Shown: positions 7,582 to 18,273 of the stretch, piece by piece | Numbering within the stretch: position 1 is the first letter of the stretch | Layout of the letters: each line of letters opens with the position of its first letter | Origin: Pseudomonas coleopterorum | GTDB taxonomy: Bacteria > Pseudomonadota > Gammaproteobacteria > Pseudomonadales > Pseudomonadaceae | Assembly: GCF_900105555.1 (NCBI RefSeq) | Contig: NZ_FNTZ01000001.1 | Location: 1,240,001 to 1,304,000, forward strand | Reading direction: 5' to 3' | DNA length: 64,000 nucleotides | Translations under genes and position numbers: made by a program | Notes under the pieces: generated by a model | The model's input: only the letters and a program-made list of their open reading frames with translations | Databases searched by the model: none | What the model was told of the DNA's origin: nothing

Positions 7582-8624
7582 GCATCTTTCTCCAGCAGGC
7601 GCCAGCGCAGTTTTTCACCGGCGCGCAGCGGAATGACGACCTGCTCACCGAAGGGCAGGCTGGTTGGGGCGGTCCACTCGTCGCGGACCAGGGTAATGGT
7701 GTCGGTGTTGCGGGGCAGGCCGTAGAAGTCCGGGCCGTGCAGGCTGGCGAAGCCCTCGAGCTTGTCCAGGGCATTGCGCTGCTCGAACGCCTCGGCGTAC
7801 AGCTCGATGCCAGCGTAGGCACTGTAGCAACCGGCGCAGCCGCAAGCGGTTTCTTTCGCATGCTGGGCATGGGGCGCCGAATCGGTACCCAGGAAGAACT
7901 TGCCGCTGCCGCTGGTGGCGGCGTCTAGCAAGGCGACCTGATGGGTGTTGCGCTTGAGGATCGGCAGGCAATAGAAGTGCGGCCGAATTCCGCCCACCAG
8001 CATGTGATTGCGGTTGTACAGCAGGTGCTGAGGTGTGATGGTCGCGGCGACATTGGCCGGAGCCGCCTTGACGAACTCGGCGGCCTCGGCGGTGGTGATG
8101 TGCTCGAAGACGACCTTGAGCGTGGGAAAGCGCTCCACCAACCGGCGCATGTGCTCGTCGATGAAGATTTTCTCGCGGTCGAACACGTCGACGTCACCGC
8201 GGGTGACTTCGCCGTGGATCAGCAGGGGCATCCCGGCATCGCTGAGCGCTTCGAGCGCCTCGGTGATGTTGTCCAGGCTCGTGACCCCGGAATCGGAATT
8301 GGTGGTGGCCCCGGCCGGGTACATCTTGGCCGCCTTGACGAATCCGCAAGCGGCGGCGGCACGGATGTCGGCGGCGCTGGTGCGGTCGGTCAGGTACAGG
8401 GTCATCAGCGGTTCGAAGGCGCTGCCTGCGGGGCGTGCGGCAAGGATGCGCTGGCGATAGGCATCGGCGTCGACGGCGGTGCGCACCGGCGGTACCAGGT
8501 TGGGCATGACGATGGCGCGGGCGAAGGTCCGCGATACATCGGCCACGGTATGCGGCAGCACGGCACCATCACGAAGATGTATGTGCCAGTCGTCGGGACG
8601 CAGAAGGGTCAGGCGGTCGGACAT
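7578..8624 (-). CDS. pyrC: Dihydroorotase, class II
   Basis: A 348-aa zinc enzyme that closes carbamoyl aspartate to dihydroorotate in pyrimidine synthesis. The metal ligands His14 and His16 lie in DWHIHLRDG. The lysine expected to be carbamylated is Lys100 in [11 protein letters not shown]. Further His and Asp ligands appear in LLIHGE, EHITT and LGTDSAPH. The length matches the E. coli-type class II enzyme. It is the first gene of a two-gene overlap with rnt and diverges from motY. Confidence 0.95.
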   Translation of the reverse strand: MSDRLTLLRPDDWHIHLRDGAVLPHTVADVSRTFARAIVMPNLVPPVRTAVDADAYRQRILAARPAGSAFEPLMTLYLTDRTSAADIRAAAACGFVKAAKMYPAGATTNSDSGVTSLDNITEALEALSDAGMPLLIHGEVTRGDVDVFDREKIFIDEHMRRLVERFPTLKVVFEHITTAEAAEFVKAAPANVAATITPQHLLYNRNHMLVGGIRPHFYCLPILKRNTHQVALLDAATSGSGKFFLGTDSAPHAQHAKETACGCAGCYSAYAGIELYAEAFEQRNALDKLEGFASLHGPDFYGLPRNTDTITLVRDEWTAPTSLPFGEQVVIPLRAGEKLRWRLLEKDA

Positions 8625-8754
8625 TGGGGATTCCAGGCGGTTCGAACTCGCCGCGAATGCTACCGGAAAACGCCGCCCACGGCATCCGCTATCAAGTTTT
8701 GCAGGCCATGTCCGATACCTTGGAAGTACCCCGTTCGAACCCGTGGAGCCTGTC

Positions 8755-9675
8755 GTGCGCCAGCGTTATCTTGCCCTGCTCAGTGTGTTTGCCAGCCTTC
8801 CGGCCCTGGCGATGAATTTCCAGACGCGTCTGGAGAACGTCGAGTGGAAAGTGGCGGGCGATCAGTTCGAGTGCCGGTTGGGCCAGCCGGTTGCCAATTT
8901 CGGCTCGGCGGAATTCGTGCGGCGTGCGGGTGAGCAGGCGGTATTTCGCCTCAACTCGGCCAGCCGTCTGCTGGGCACAGGCTCTGCGACTCTTCTGGCT
9001 GCTGCAGCACCCTGGCAGCCGGGCCGCGGCGACATCAACCTGGGCAGCGTCCGGCTGGGCCATGGCGAAGCCCTGCTGACCAGCTCCCAAAGCCAGGCCA
9101 GTGGTCTGATGAATGGGCTGCTGGAAGGGCGCATGACCCTGATACGCAGCCAGTCCGGCGGACAGCCGGTAGAGATCCGCCTGCTGTCGGCACGCTTCGG
9201 CCAGGCTTTCGGCGAGTACCAGGCCTGTGCGGCGAAGCTGTTGCCGATGAACTACGACCAGATTCGCCTGAGCGAAGTGGGCTTTCCCCGCGGTCTCGAA
9301 CTCGACGCGCCGGCCAAGGCGCGTCTGGACAAGCTGCTGGCCTTCATGAAAGCCGATCCCAGCGTCAATCACGTGCAGCTCGACGGCCATTCGGACAACA
9401 GCGGCAACCGCCTGGTGAACCGCGACCTGTCCAGGCGCCGGGCGCTGGCCGTTCAGGACTACCTGCTGGCCCATGGCCTGAGCGAAAGCCAGATCACCTT
9501 GCGCTTTCACGGCGAAAGCTATCCGCTGGTGGCCAACAGCAATGCTGCCAACCGGGCCCGAAACCGTCGCGTGAGCATCGAGTTGTCTCGTGTGGAGGCG
9601 CCGCCAAGCGCTGTCCCGGCCGCCGATTCGCCCGCCGTTCTGGCCACCGACAAGCCGCCAGCGAAGCCATTGTGA
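8755..9675 (+). CDS. motY: Flagellar motor T-ring protein MotY (OmpA-family)
   Basis: A 306-aa secreted protein. An N-terminal signal peptide ([18 protein letters not shown]) is followed by a MotY-type N-terminal domain (residues about 20-160), and then an OmpA-like peptidoglycan-binding domain with [21 protein letters not shown]. MotY forms the T-ring that anchors MotAB-type stators to the wall. The start is GTG at 8755, with GGAG 7 nt upstream; longer in-frame starts overlap pyrC and lack a signal sequence. Placement between pyrC and argG matches motY in P. aeruginosa as I recall it. The last 35 residues are Pro/Ala-rich. Confidence 0.88.
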   Translation: MRQRYLALLSVFASLPALAMNFQTRLENVEWKVAGDQFECRLGQPVANFGSAEFVRRAGEQAVFRLNSASRLLGTGSATLLAAAAPWQPGRGDINLGSVRLGHGEALLTSSQSQASGLMNGLLEGRMTLIRSQSGGQPVEIRLLSARFGQAFGEYQACAAKLLPMNYDQIRLSEVGFPRGLELDAPAKARLDKLLAFMKADPSVNHVQLDGHSDNSGNRLVNRDLSRRRALAVQDYLLAHGLSESQITLRFHGESYPLVANSNAANRARNRRVSIELSRVEAPPSAVPAADSPAVLATDKPPAKPL

Positions 9676-9772
9676 CTGTCGCTTGTTCAACCAAAGCTGT
9701 CGCGCCCCTGTAAATTCGTAGCCTTGGGCGGTAGAATCGACGGCTTTCCGTAGAACCCCGTGGAGTGATGGC

Positions 9773-10990
<1,218 letters not shown>

Positions 10991-11037
10991 CAGCCGTTTT
11001 CATAGCAGCGGTCGCGACACCCGCCAGGCGTGTCTCG

Positions 11038-11066
11038 AAAACCCTGGTTTCGACCGGGGTTTTTTA
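11038..11066. terminator. Bidirectional terminator with TTCG tetraloop
   Basis: An 11-bp stem AAAACCCTGGT/ACCGGGGTTTT closed by a TTCG tetraloop and followed by TTATT. It lies between convergent argG and the membrane protein gene and has A and T tracts on opposite sides. Confidence 0.9.
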
Positions 11067-11615
11067 TTATCCCAACAGCACGGTCCACTTCAGCCGGTTC
11101 GGTTGCAACGCCGCGACCTGGCAATTGAGCCTGGCCAGTCGCGCCGCCAGCGCATTGGACAAGGGTGGCGGGGGACAATGTCCTACCAGCACGATCAGCA
11201 GAGGTCTGGCGTGTTTGCGCGTCTCGAGCGCAGCTGCCAGCCGTTCAAGATTGGCGGTCATGCGCGCCCGCGTTGGCAGAGTACTGGTGTCGATGATGTG
11301 CAAGTCGTTATGCGCCAGCGTCACCCGATTGTCGATATTAAGTTTATGAAAATCCACTTCGGTATCCAGACTTTCCAGAAAGTACGCCGAACTTTCAAAG
11401 TCCGATGGAGAGTAAAGCGCTCGGCGATTGAAGTTGAGCGTGGCGAAGAAAAGAATGGCCAGAAACGTTGGAAAGCCCACCAGAAACCATATATAGATCG
11501 TCTGGCTGGTTTCATCCAGAAAGGGCAGGCTGGCCAAGGCGGATGCCTCGACCATCGCCGTGAACAGGGCGATGATGCCGAGCGGGTTGGGGCGGGTGAT
11601 TTTCTTGTGGGCCAC
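11067..11615 (-). CDS. Conserved membrane protein of unknown function
   Basis: About 182 aa with two hydrophobic segments near the N-terminus (LGIIALFTAMVEASALASLP and IYIWFLVGFPTFLAILFFAT), then a soluble C-terminal domain of about 110 residues that includes RPLLIVLVGHCPPPPL. The GTG at 11615 is chosen because GAGG lies 5 nt before it. An ATG at 11696 is also in frame, but its extension looks unlike coding sequence. No function is assigned. The gene converges on argG and shares its terminator. Confidence 0.6.
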   Translation of the reverse strand: MAHKKITRPNPLGIIALFTAMVEASALASLPFLDETSQTIYIWFLVGFPTFLAILFFATLNFNRRALYSPSDFESSAYFLESLDTEVDFHKLNIDNRVTLAHNDLHIIDTSTLPTRARMTANLERLAAALETRKHARPLLIVLVGHCPPPPLSNALAARLARLNCQVAALQPNRLKWTVLLG

Positions 11616-11953
11616 GAATGCCTCGCAGGGCCGCATGCGGCCGATGGTTGCTTGTCCACCGATAGTAGTAGGCCCGCAGGGCTGCGTAGGATGCATAGTT
11701 ACCCAACCGCCAAAGCCGCACGACGCAGAGCAGGGAGAAAGCGTCTACCCATCGTGATGGCTCTAGCCTGGCGGTTTTCGTCCAAATACCGAGGGTTTGA
11801 AGGCGGTATTTATCCTGCAACAGCTTGGTCGGTTTACAGGGCACGGCTCAATTGAAGCGGCAGGGCAATTATGCAATGCTCCTGCTCCTTAGTTTCATAA
11901 GCAGAGCTCGAAGCCGTCAGGCACTGTACAAGAATTTTCACAAGCTCAGTATG
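11616..11953. other. Intergenic region without a convincing gene
   Basis: About 340 bases between the membrane protein and the response-regulator control region. A minus-strand open frame (11512-11844) overlaps the membrane protein gene out of frame and has no ribosome site; I see no real gene here. Confidence 0.5.
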
Positions 11954-11989
11954 TAGGAATATTCTCCTAGCATTGTAGGAAGTGTCTTA
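11954..11989. promoter_or_regulatory. Tandem TAGGA inverted-repeat boxes upstream of the response regulator
   Basis: TAGGAATATTCTCCTA (11954-11969) is a near-palindrome. A second copy, TAGGA-AGTG-TCTTA, starts 22 bp later at 11976. Two dyads two helical turns apart are a typical layout for a dimeric NarL/BvgA-class regulator. The adjacent gene encodes such a regulator, so autoregulation is a reasonable inference. Confidence 0.45.
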
Positions 11990-12086
11990 GTTATTGCTTG
12001 CCCAGATTCTGAATCGTCGAAGACGACAGGTCTCTGGGGTAATGTGCGGGCTCTAGAATTCGAACCGCAAAAAATTGGATCCTCCC

Positions 12087-12713
12087 ATGAATAAAGTGCT
12101 GATCGTGGACGATCATCCGGTCATCCGCCTCGCCGTGCGGCTGCTGATGGAGCGCCATGGCTACGAGGTGGTGGCCGAGACCGACAACGGTGTCGATGCG
12201 CTGCAACTGGCCCGTGACCATGCGCCTGACATCGTCATCCTCGACATCGGGATTCCCAAGCTCGACGGGCTGGAAGTGATCAGTCGGCTGACGGTGAGCG
12301 AACCCCAGCTCAAGGTGATGGTGCTGACCTCGCAGGCGCCGGGGCATTTTTCCATGCGCTGCATGCAGGCGGGCGCGGCGGGTTATGTGTGCAAGCAGCA
12401 GGATCTCACCGAGTTGCTCAGCGCGATCAAGGCGGTGCTTTCCGGCTACAGCTATTTCCCCAACCAGGCCTTGCACTCGGTGCGAGCGAGCCTGGGCAAT
12501 GCCTCCGAGGCCGACATGGTAGATCGCCTGTCCGGCCGAGAAATGATGGTGTTGCAGCAGTTGGCCAAGGGCAAATCGAACAAGCAGATCGCCGATGGCA
12601 TGTTTCTCAGCAATAAGACCGTGAGCACTTACAAGACGCGCTTGCTGCAAAAGCTCAATGCCCGGTCGCTCGTGGATCTGATCGAATTGGCCCAGCGCAA
12701 CGGCCTGGCCTGA
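12087..12713 (+). CDS. Two-component response regulator, NarL/LuxR family (BvgA/EvgA-like)
   Basis: A 208-aa protein with a receiver domain at about residues 2-118 and a LuxR-type helix-turn-helix at about 143-205. The receiver has the acidic pair in VDDHP, the phosphoacceptor Asp in VILDIGIPKLDG and a conserved Lys in YVCKQQD. The DNA-binding part reads LSGREMMVLQQLAKGKSNKQIA. The ATG at 12087 gives a normal receiver start; a TTG four codons upstream is less likely. No sensor kinase gene is adjacent, so the partner kinase is encoded elsewhere. It resembles the BvgA/EvgA/RocA type, but I do not name it. Tandem TAGGA dyads lie about 100 bp upstream. Confidence 0.85.
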   Translation: MNKVLIVDDHPVIRLAVRLLMERHGYEVVAETDNGVDALQLARDHAPDIVILDIGIPKLDGLEVISRLTVSEPQLKVMVLTSQAPGHFSMRCMQAGAAGYVCKQQDLTELLSAIKAVLSGYSYFPNQALHSVRASLGNASEADMVDRLSGREMMVLQQLAKGKSNKQIADGMFLSNKTVSTYKTRLLQKLNARSLVDLIELAQRNGLA

Positions 12714-12734
12714 TCTGCAGGCAAGCGGTGTGCC

Positions 12735-12914
12735 CTAGAGATCGAAATCGTAGTCGGCCAACTGCCGTTGCAGACGCCTTTCCTCGAGCAGGTTGTCGAT
12801 CGTACGGCGCTTGCTCAGATTGCTCTTGACGGGTTCAACGACAGGCTCGGCTTCTTCACTGTCTGCAGTGATGAAGTCGTCTTCCGTTTCCAATGCTTCT
12901 TTATCGCTACTCAT
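12735..12914 (-). CDS. PA3496-family small protein
   Basis: A 59-aa, very acidic protein ending in a basic helix, KRRTIDNLLEERRLQRQL, and then ADYDFDL. This pattern and the position beside nth match the Pseudomonas PA3496 family, described as a putative envelope integrity protein. The ATG at 12914 is chosen because GGAG lies 8 nt before it; an upstream in-frame ATG at 12932 lacks one. It has no signal peptide or membrane segment. The family function is poorly defined. Confidence 0.75.
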   Translation of the reverse strand: MSSDKEALETEDDFITADSEEAEPVVEPVKSNLSKRRTIDNLLEERRLQRQLADYDFDL

Positions 12915-13020
12915 GACGTCAGCTCCAGGCATGTGCTGCCAATGGCGGACCTTATAGCGATATTCGAAGACGGCGTAAAAAAGATTTTTTCAATCAAGAG
13001 ATCGGCTCTTACAGGCAACC

Positions 13021-13659
13021 TCAATCGTCGCTTGTCTTGTGCTTGTATTCACACAGGTCTTCGATGCGACAACTGCCGCAGCGGGGCTTGCGTGCCTGGC
13101 AGACGTAGCGACCGTGCAGGATCAGCCAGTGATGCGAGTCGAGCAGGTAAGTCCGAGGTACGAACTTCATCAGTTTCTGTTCAACTTCCACCACGTTCTT
13201 GCCGGGGGCGATTCCGGTCCGGTTGCTGACGCGGAATATGTGCGTGTCGACGGCCATGGTTAGTTGTCGAAACGCCGTATTGAGCACCACGTTGGCGGTC
13301 TTGCGGCCGACCCCTGGAAGCGCTTCGAGGGCCTCGCGGGTTTGTGGCACCTCGCCGCCATGCCGTTCGACGAGCAGGCGACACGTCTCGATCACGTTGC
13401 GGGCCTTGCTGTTGTAGAGACCGATGGTCTTGATGTAGCTCGACAGTCCTTCGACACCCAGCGCATGCATTGCCTCAGGCGTCGGTGCGACGGGAAACAA
13501 CTTCGCAGTCGCCTTGTTCACACCGACGTCGGTGGATTGCGCGGAAAGAATGACCGCGATCAGCAATTCGAAGGGTGAGCCGTAGGCCAGTTCCGTCTTG
13601 GGCTCCGGGTTGTCTTCGTGAAGCCGGCGGAAGATTTCCTGGCGTTTCGTGGCGTTCAT
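13021..13659 (-). CDS. nth: Endonuclease III
   Basis: A 212-aa DNA glycosylase/AP lyase that removes oxidised pyrimidines. The helix-hairpin-helix LPGVGRKTA carries the catalytic Lys (about 120). The catalytic Asp follows in MAVDTHIFRV. The C-terminal iron-sulfur loop has the exact Cys-X6-Cys-X2-Cys-X5-Cys spacing (CQARKPRCGSCRIEDLC). It is downstream of the rnfB-like gene on the same strand, with a 28-bp gap, so the two are probably co-transcribed. Confidence 0.96.
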   Translation of the reverse strand: MNATKRQEIFRRLHEDNPEPKTELAYGSPFELLIAVILSAQSTDVGVNKATAKLFPVAPTPEAMHALGVEGLSSYIKTIGLYNSKARNVIETCRLLVERHGGEVPQTREALEALPGVGRKTANVVLNTAFRQLTMAVDTHIFRVSNRTGIAPGKNVVEVEQKLMKFVPRTYLLDSHHWLILHGRYVCQARKPRCGSCRIEDLCEYKHKTSDD

Positions 13660-13687
13660 CGGGCAGATAAATCCTTCGCGGGCAAGA

Positions 13688-14512
13688 CTAGTGTGATTGA
13701 AGTGCAGCCAGGTGACGTTCGGCGGATTCGTGTTCGCGGCTCAAGGCGTCGAGTATGAGGTACTGCTCGAACGTGGGCGGTGTCACGAAAGCCTTCTGGG
13801 TTTTCGCCAACTGCGCACGGCTCATGGCCACGGCGATTTTCGCCTGTTTCAGGGCTGCGTCGCCAGTGCTCGCCTTGGCCGCCTTCGCTGCCTTGATCCG
13901 CTCGATCGCCGACAAGGCCGGGGACGACGGCCCCGCGAGGGTAGCCGGTCGCTGCGGCCTGTGTGATCGCTCGGCCTGCCGTGCCGCCTGGACCTGCTGT
14001 AGTCGCAGGTTGCGGGCCTCGTAGCGTTGCCGGGCCCGATCGCGCTTGTGCAGACGCACACGTTGCTGTTCCGTGCTGCAAGCGGGATCGCTCGCCAACG
14101 AAGTGAACGCCGATGCCGGTGCGTCACGCATTTCGATGCAATCGACAGGGCAGGGCGCGACGCACAGGTCGCAACCGGTGCATTCGTCGACCAGCACGCT
14201 GTGCATCAACTTCGGGGCGCCGAGAATGGCGTCCACTGGACACGCCTGGATGCACTTGGTGCAGCCGATGCATTCGGCTTCGCGTATATAGGCGATCTGG
14301 GCGGGGGCCGTACCAAGGGTCAGGTCAGGCGCCAGCACCGGTACCTCAAGTAGCTGCGCCAAGGCGGCGATGGTCGCCGCCCCCCCCGGCGGGCAACGGT
14401 TGATCGGCTCGCCGGCCACGATGCCGGCTGCGTAGGGCCGGCAGCCAGCATGGCCACATTTGCCGCACTGAGTCTGTGGCAACAATGCGTCGATGCGTTC
14501 GATCAGGTTCAT
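13688..14512 (-). CDS. rnfB: RnfB-like ferredoxin lacking the membrane anchor
   Basis: A 274-aa iron-sulfur protein. An N-terminal 4Fe-4S domain has cysteines in [15 protein letters not shown] and NRCPPGG. Two bacterial-type ferredoxin motifs follow, [12 protein letters not shown] and [12 protein letters not shown], at about residues 81-120. The last 130 residues are Arg/Ala/Gln-rich and helical. RnfB/RsxB proteins normally begin with a membrane helix, but this one starts directly at the cluster domain. No other rnf genes flank it; metG and nth do. It may feed electrons to another partner rather than to an Rnf membrane complex. Confidence 0.82.
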   Translation of the reverse strand: MNLIERIDALLPQTQCGKCGHAGCRPYAAGIVAGEPINRCPPGGAATIAALAQLLEVPVLAPDLTLGTAPAQIAYIREAECIGCTKCIQACPVDAILGAPKLMHSVLVDECTGCDLCVAPCPVDCIEMRDAPASAFTSLASDPACSTEQQRVRLHKRDRARQRYEARNLRLQQVQAARQAERSHRPQRPATLAGPSSPALSAIERIKAAKAAKASTGDAALKQAKIAVAMSRAQLAKTQKAFVTPPTFEQYLILDALSREHESAERHLAALQSH

Positions 14513-14558
14513 GGGCGGCCGGATTGCGGAGGAAGCAGGTGGTGAGGTGGGCAGCGAT

Positions 14559-14594
14559 CCTGCCGCTTGTCTTGCGATGAAGACAAGCGGCAGG
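14559..14594. terminator. Long perfect hairpin between metG and rnfB
   Basis: CCTGCCGCTTGTCTT and AAGACAAGCGGCAGG form a perfect 15-bp stem around GCGATG. There is no T tract, so it may act as a 3' stabiliser of the metG message rather than a classical terminator. Confidence 0.6.
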
Positions 14595-14610
14595 GCGTGT
14601 GAACCTGAAC

Positions 14611-16656
14611 CTATTTGATGCGCTGGCCCGGCTTGGCACCGCTGTCGGGGCTGAGCAGGTAGATTTCTTCGCCGCCAGGGCCTGCGGCCATGACCATGCC
14701 TTCGGAGATGCCGAAGCGCATCTTGCGAGGCTTTAGGTTGGCAATCATCATCGTCAGTCGACCCTCAAGGGCAGCCGGGTCCGGATAGGCGCTCTTGATC
14801 CCGGAGAAGACGTTGCGTTGTTCATCACCGATGTCCAGGGTCAGACGCAGCAGCTTGTCCGCGCCTTCGACCGCCTCGGCCTTGAGGATCAGGGCAACGC
14901 GCAGATCGACTGCGGCGAACGCATCGAAATCGATTTCGGCAGCCAATGGCTCCTTGGCCAGCTCACCGTTGCCAGTGGCAGCTACGGCAGGATCCTGAGC
15001 AGCGGCCAGGTCCTGCTTGGAAGCGTCGGTCATGGCCTGCACCTTGACCGGGTCGATGCGGGTCATCAATGCCTGGAACGGGTTGAGCGAGTGCTCGGCG
15101 AGCCAGGTAGTGTGGTCGTTCCAGGTCAGTGGCTCGACATTGAGAAAGCGTTCGGCTTCCCGTGCGAGCTCGGGCAGGACCGGCTTGAGGAAGATGATCA
15201 GCTGGCGGAACAGGTTGATACCCACTGCGCAGACGGCCTGCACTTCGTCGGCGCGGCCTTCCTGCTTGGCCAGCGACCAAGGTGCTTTCTCGGCAATCCA
15301 GGCATTGGCACGGTCGGCCAGGGCCATGATTTCGCGCATGGCGCGGGCGAAGTCGCGCACTTCGTAGGCTTCGGCGATGCTGGGCGTTGCGTCCAGGAAT
15401 GCCTGGGTCAGCTCCGGTGCGGCATTCGCGGCGACCAATACGCCGTTGTTGCCCTTGTGGACGAAACCGGCACAACGGCTGGCGATGTTGACCACCTTGC
15501 CGACGAGGTCGGAATTGACCTTCTGCACGAAGTCGTCGAGGTTGACGTCCAGATCGTCCACGCCACGGCCCAGCTTGGACGCGAAGTAGTAGCGCAGGTA
15601 CTCGGGCGCGAGGTGATCCAGGTAGGTACGGGCCTTGATGAACGTGCCACGGGACTTGGACATCTTTTCGCCGTTGACCGTCAGGAAACCGTGCACGTTG
15701 AGCGCGGTCGGCTTGCGGTAGCCGGCGCCTTCGAGCATGGCTGGCCAGAACAGCGCATGGAAATTGATGATGTCCTTGCCGATGAAGTGGTACAGCTCGG
15801 CCGTGGAATCCTTGGCCCAGTAAGCATCGAAGTTCAGTTCCGGACGGCGGGCGCAGAGGTTCTTGAAGCTGGCCATGTAGCCGATCGGCGCATCCAGCCA
15901 CACATAGAAGTATTTGCCGGGTTCGCCTGGAATCTCGAAGCCAAAATACGGTGCATCGCGGGAAATGTCCCACTCCTGCAGGCCCGCATCGAGCCATTCG
16001 GCGATCTTGTTGGCCACAGCGTCCTGCAAGGTGCCACTGCGGGTCCAGCCTTCCAGCATCTGCTGGAAGTCGGGCAGCTTGAAGAAGAAGTGCTGGGAGT
16101 CCTTGAGCACAGGCGTGGCGCCCGAGATCGCCGATTTCGGATCCTTGAGCTCGGTGGGCGCGTAGGTAGCGCCGCACTTTTCGCAGTTGTCACCGTACTG
16201 GTCGGGCGCTGCGCACTTGGGGCAGGTGCCTTTGATGAAACGGTCGGCGAGGAACATCTGCTTCTGCGGGTCGAAATACTGGGTGACCGAGCGCTGGGCG
16301 ATATGGCCGGCATCGCGCAGCTTCAGGTAGACCTCGCTGGACAGCTCGCGGTTTTCTTCACTGTGGGTGGAGTGAAAATTGTCGAAGTCCACCAGGAAGT
16401 CGGCGAAGTCGGCGCTGTGCTCGGCCTTGACGTTGGCGATCAGTTGCTCGGGCGTGATGCCTTCCTTTTCTGCACGCAGCATGATGGCCGAGCCATGGGC
16501 GTCGTCTGCGCAGACATAGACGCACTGATTGCCGCGATGCTTCTGGAAGCGCACCCACATATCGGTCTGGATGTACTCCAGCATATGGCCAAGGTGGATG
16601 GAACCGTTGGCATAGGGCAGGGCGCTGGTGACGAGAATCTTGCGTGGCTCGGACAT
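14611..16656 (-). CDS. metG: Methionyl-tRNA synthetase
   Basis: A 681-aa class I synthetase that charges tRNA-Met. The HIGH-type motif HLGH is at residues 21-24 and KMSKS at 331-335. The zinc knuckle cysteines are at 145, 148, 158 and 161 (CPKC and CEKC). The C-terminal 110 residues form a tRNA-binding OB-fold ([12 protein letters not shown] through VFSGIKSAY), as in the long dimeric bacterial enzyme. The order metG-rnfB-nth is all on one strand. Confidence 0.97.
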   Translation of the reverse strand: MSEPRKILVTSALPYANGSIHLGHMLEYIQTDMWVRFQKHRGNQCVYVCADDAHGSAIMLRAEKEGITPEQLIANVKAEHSADFADFLVDFDNFHSTHSEENRELSSEVYLKLRDAGHIAQRSVTQYFDPQKQMFLADRFIKGTCPKCAAPDQYGDNCEKCGATYAPTELKDPKSAISGATPVLKDSQHFFFKLPDFQQMLEGWTRSGTLQDAVANKIAEWLDAGLQEWDISRDAPYFGFEIPGEPGKYFYVWLDAPIGYMASFKNLCARRPELNFDAYWAKDSTAELYHFIGKDIINFHALFWPAMLEGAGYRKPTALNVHGFLTVNGEKMSKSRGTFIKARTYLDHLAPEYLRYYFASKLGRGVDDLDVNLDDFVQKVNSDLVGKVVNIASRCAGFVHKGNNGVLVAANAAPELTQAFLDATPSIAEAYEVRDFARAMREIMALADRANAWIAEKAPWSLAKQEGRADEVQAVCAVGINLFRQLIIFLKPVLPELAREAERFLNVEPLTWNDHTTWLAEHSLNPFQALMTRIDPVKVQAMTDASKQDLAAAQDPAVAATGNGELAKEPLAAEIDFDAFAAVDLRVALILKAEAVEGADKLLRLTLDIGDEQRNVFSGIKSAYPDPAALEGRLTMMIANLKPRKMRFGISEGMVMAAGPGGEEIYLLSPDSGAKPGQRIK

Positions 16657-16847
16657 GGGGCTCGGCTACTGGAAGTGAAACGAAGACCGAACACTATAAA
16701 GGCGCGAAGGGATTTTTTCACCTCTTGTCACGAGCTGCGATGCCGCCAGCCAGTGGAGGGCGCTTTGTCATGGTCTGCATGACTGCGACAAAATGTCTCA
16801 AGTTGCCGCCGCGGCTGCCGACAACCTGGGATTAGGAGACCTCTCTC

Positions 16848-17174
16848 ATGATTCCGCCCCTGATTCCGATCAGCGTCGTGCCGGTGACTTCGCAACTCGA
16901 CCCGGTCAAGCCGACGCCCAGCATCGCACCTGTGGCGCCGGCTCAGCCAGGCTCCAATGAAACCGCCATCGACCTGCGTCATCACGATGCCGATCAAGCA
17001 GCGCTGGTGCTGCGCGAGGAGCAGCGACGGCGTCAGCGCGAAGGCCGACCACCGGATCCGGACGAGCACGCGCCGGTGCCGGGCGACTCGCTCAACGCCG
17101 ACAACACGGTACCGGTGGCCCCCTTGGTCGAGGGCCCGCCGCGCCAGGGACTATGGGTCGACATCCAGGTCTAG
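16848..17174 (+). CDS. Conserved Pseudomonas protein of unknown function, 108 aa
   Basis: A Pro-rich, charged and probably largely disordered protein with no signal or membrane segment. Its centre is a charged helix, DLRHHDADQAALVLREEQ, and the end is RQGLWVDIQV. AGGAGA lies 8 nt before the ATG. I recall similar proteins in other Pseudomonas, some mislabelled as aspartate-semialdehyde dehydrogenase, which this is not. It diverges from metG. Confidence 0.7.
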   Translation: MIPPLIPISVVPVTSQLDPVKPTPSIAPVAPAQPGSNETAIDLRHHDADQAALVLREEQRRRQREGRPPDPDEHAPVPGDSLNADNTVPVAPLVEGPPRQGLWVDIQV

Positions 17175-17198
17175 TCAGGGCCGTTCGCGCGCTGCATC

Positions 17199-17399
17199 AT
17201 GAACGATCCTTTTCGCCACCGATTCGACACCGCCATGAGCCAAGACGACAACCTGATCGATTTCGCCAGCGAACGCGGCAAGCGTATCCACGACCTCAAG
17301 GACAAGCGCCTCAACGAGATGCGTCAGGCCTTCGAACAGGCGCTGCCTCTGGATCCGGCCAAGTCCAGGAAAAAGACCAAGAAGCCGAAGAAGCGTTGA
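17199..17399 (+). CDS. Small basic conserved protein, 66 aa
   Basis: The N-terminal half is acidic-polar (MSQDDNLIDFASERGKRIHD) and the end is very basic (KSRKKTKKPKKR), suggesting nucleic-acid or ribosome contact. The start is uncertain: ATG at 17199, or ATG at 17235 giving 54 aa; neither has a clear ribosome site. It begins 24 nt after the previous gene, so they may be co-transcribed. Function unknown. Confidence 0.55.
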   Translation: MNDPFRHRFDTAMSQDDNLIDFASERGKRIHDLKDKRLNEMRQAFEQALPLDPAKSRKKTKKPKKR

Positions 17400-17469
17400 C
17401 CCAGGTCAATCCAGGCAACGGCGCGCCCGCGTAGGGTGACGTTTCGAGTGGATGCGGGAACGACCAGCG

Positions 17470-17580
17470 ATGATGTTCGATGACATTTTTTTTGCCGGGG
17501 CACTGACCTTCGGCCTCGCGACCTTGCTCACGGTCGGCGTTGCGCTGTACATCTGGAGAGATTCCTACAGTGACCGGTGA
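17470..17580 (+). CDS. 36-aa single-pass membrane microprotein
   Basis: An open frame of 37 codons starting with two consecutive ATGs. It encodes an acidic N-terminus (MMFDDIFF), a clear transmembrane helix (AGALTFGLATLLTVGVALYI) and a short charged tail, WRDSYSDR. GGGAA lies upstream and a strong terminator follows within 20 nt, as expected for the last gene of a transcript. It follows two small conserved genes. I do not recognise the family. Confidence 0.55.
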   Translation: MMFDDIFFAGALTFGLATLLTVGVALYIWRDSYSDR

Positions 17581-17597
17581 GCGGTGGCGGATCAACG

Positions 17598-17628
17598 AAA
17601 GGGGCGACCAGGGTCGCCCCTTTTTTGT
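17598..17628 (+). terminator. Rho-independent terminator
   Basis: GGGGCGAC pairs with GTCGCCCC, extended by AA/TT, and runs into seven T residues. It lies between the small-gene cluster and convergent phaJ1. Confidence 0.9.
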
Positions 17629-17637
17629 GGGTCGCGT

Positions 17638-18108
17638 TCAGCCGATGGTGATGGGTGGCGGGCTGACTAGGGTGACGGTCTGCTGCTTGCGTGGGGCAAG
17701 GATTTCAGCTTCGCCGTCGACGACCAGCTCATCGCGCTGATTGAACACGCGAGTGGCGATGCGGACACGGAACTTGGGCAGCTTTTCGAGGATTTCCAGG
17801 CGCACGGTCAAGGTGTCGCCCAGTTTCACCGGTTTCTGGAAGCTCATCTGCTGACCCAGGTAGATGGTGCCCGGTCCGGGCAGCTCGCAAGCCACAGCGG
17901 CGCTGATCAGGGCACCACTGAACATGCCATGGGCGATGCGCTCCTTGAACATGCTGGCGGCGGCGAACTCGGCGTCCAGGTGAATCGGGTTGTGATCTCC
18001 CGACATCGCGGCGAACAGCTGGATGTCGCGCTCCTGCACGGTCTTGCTGAAGCTGGCGGTCTGGCCGACTTCGAGCGCTTCGTACGGAGTATTGCTGACT
18101 TGGGTCAT
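17638..18108 (-). CDS. phaJ1: (R)-specific enoyl-CoA hydratase PhaJ1 (MaoC-like)
   Basis: A 156-aa MaoC-type hydratase. It converts trans-2-enoyl-CoA from beta-oxidation into (R)-3-hydroxyacyl-CoA, the monomer used by PHA synthases. The hydratase-2 motif is visible as AAMSGDHNPIHLD, with the catalytic Asp38 and His43, followed by RIAHGMFSGALISA. Length and sequence agree with PhaJ1 of P. aeruginosa as I recall it. It diverges from two acyl-CoA synthetase genes, so fatty-acid activation and the PHA branch lie together. Its physiological role may also be in beta-oxidation alone. Confidence 0.85.
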   Translation of the reverse strand: MTQVSNTPYEALEVGQTASFSKTVQERDIQLFAAMSGDHNPIHLDAEFAAASMFKERIAHGMFSGALISAAVACELPGPGTIYLGQQMSFQKPVKLGDTLTVRLEILEKLPKFRVRIATRVFNQRDELVVDGEAEILAPRKQQTVTLVSPPPITIG

Positions 18109-18273
18109 GGGTGTGCGGGTTCCTTAGCTTGACGGGGTTAGTGCCGCGTCAAATAGATTCACGATGTTAACAGGAGGGTGGTGCGCATTTGCGTCGGTTG
18201 CGGCAGCTGCTAACGTCGGCAGCATACCGCAGGCGCAATGGCCGGGCGGGCTTCGAATCAGAGGACAATAATA

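Noticed and set aside
11512..11844. A 110-codon minus-strand open frame overlapping the membrane protein gene
   Set aside because: It lacks a ribosome site and a motif, and overlaps the better-supported frame.
14818..16782. A 654-codon open frame antisense to metG
   Set aside because: Metionyl-tRNA synthetase on the other strand is complete with all motifs; the antisense product has no recognisable domain.
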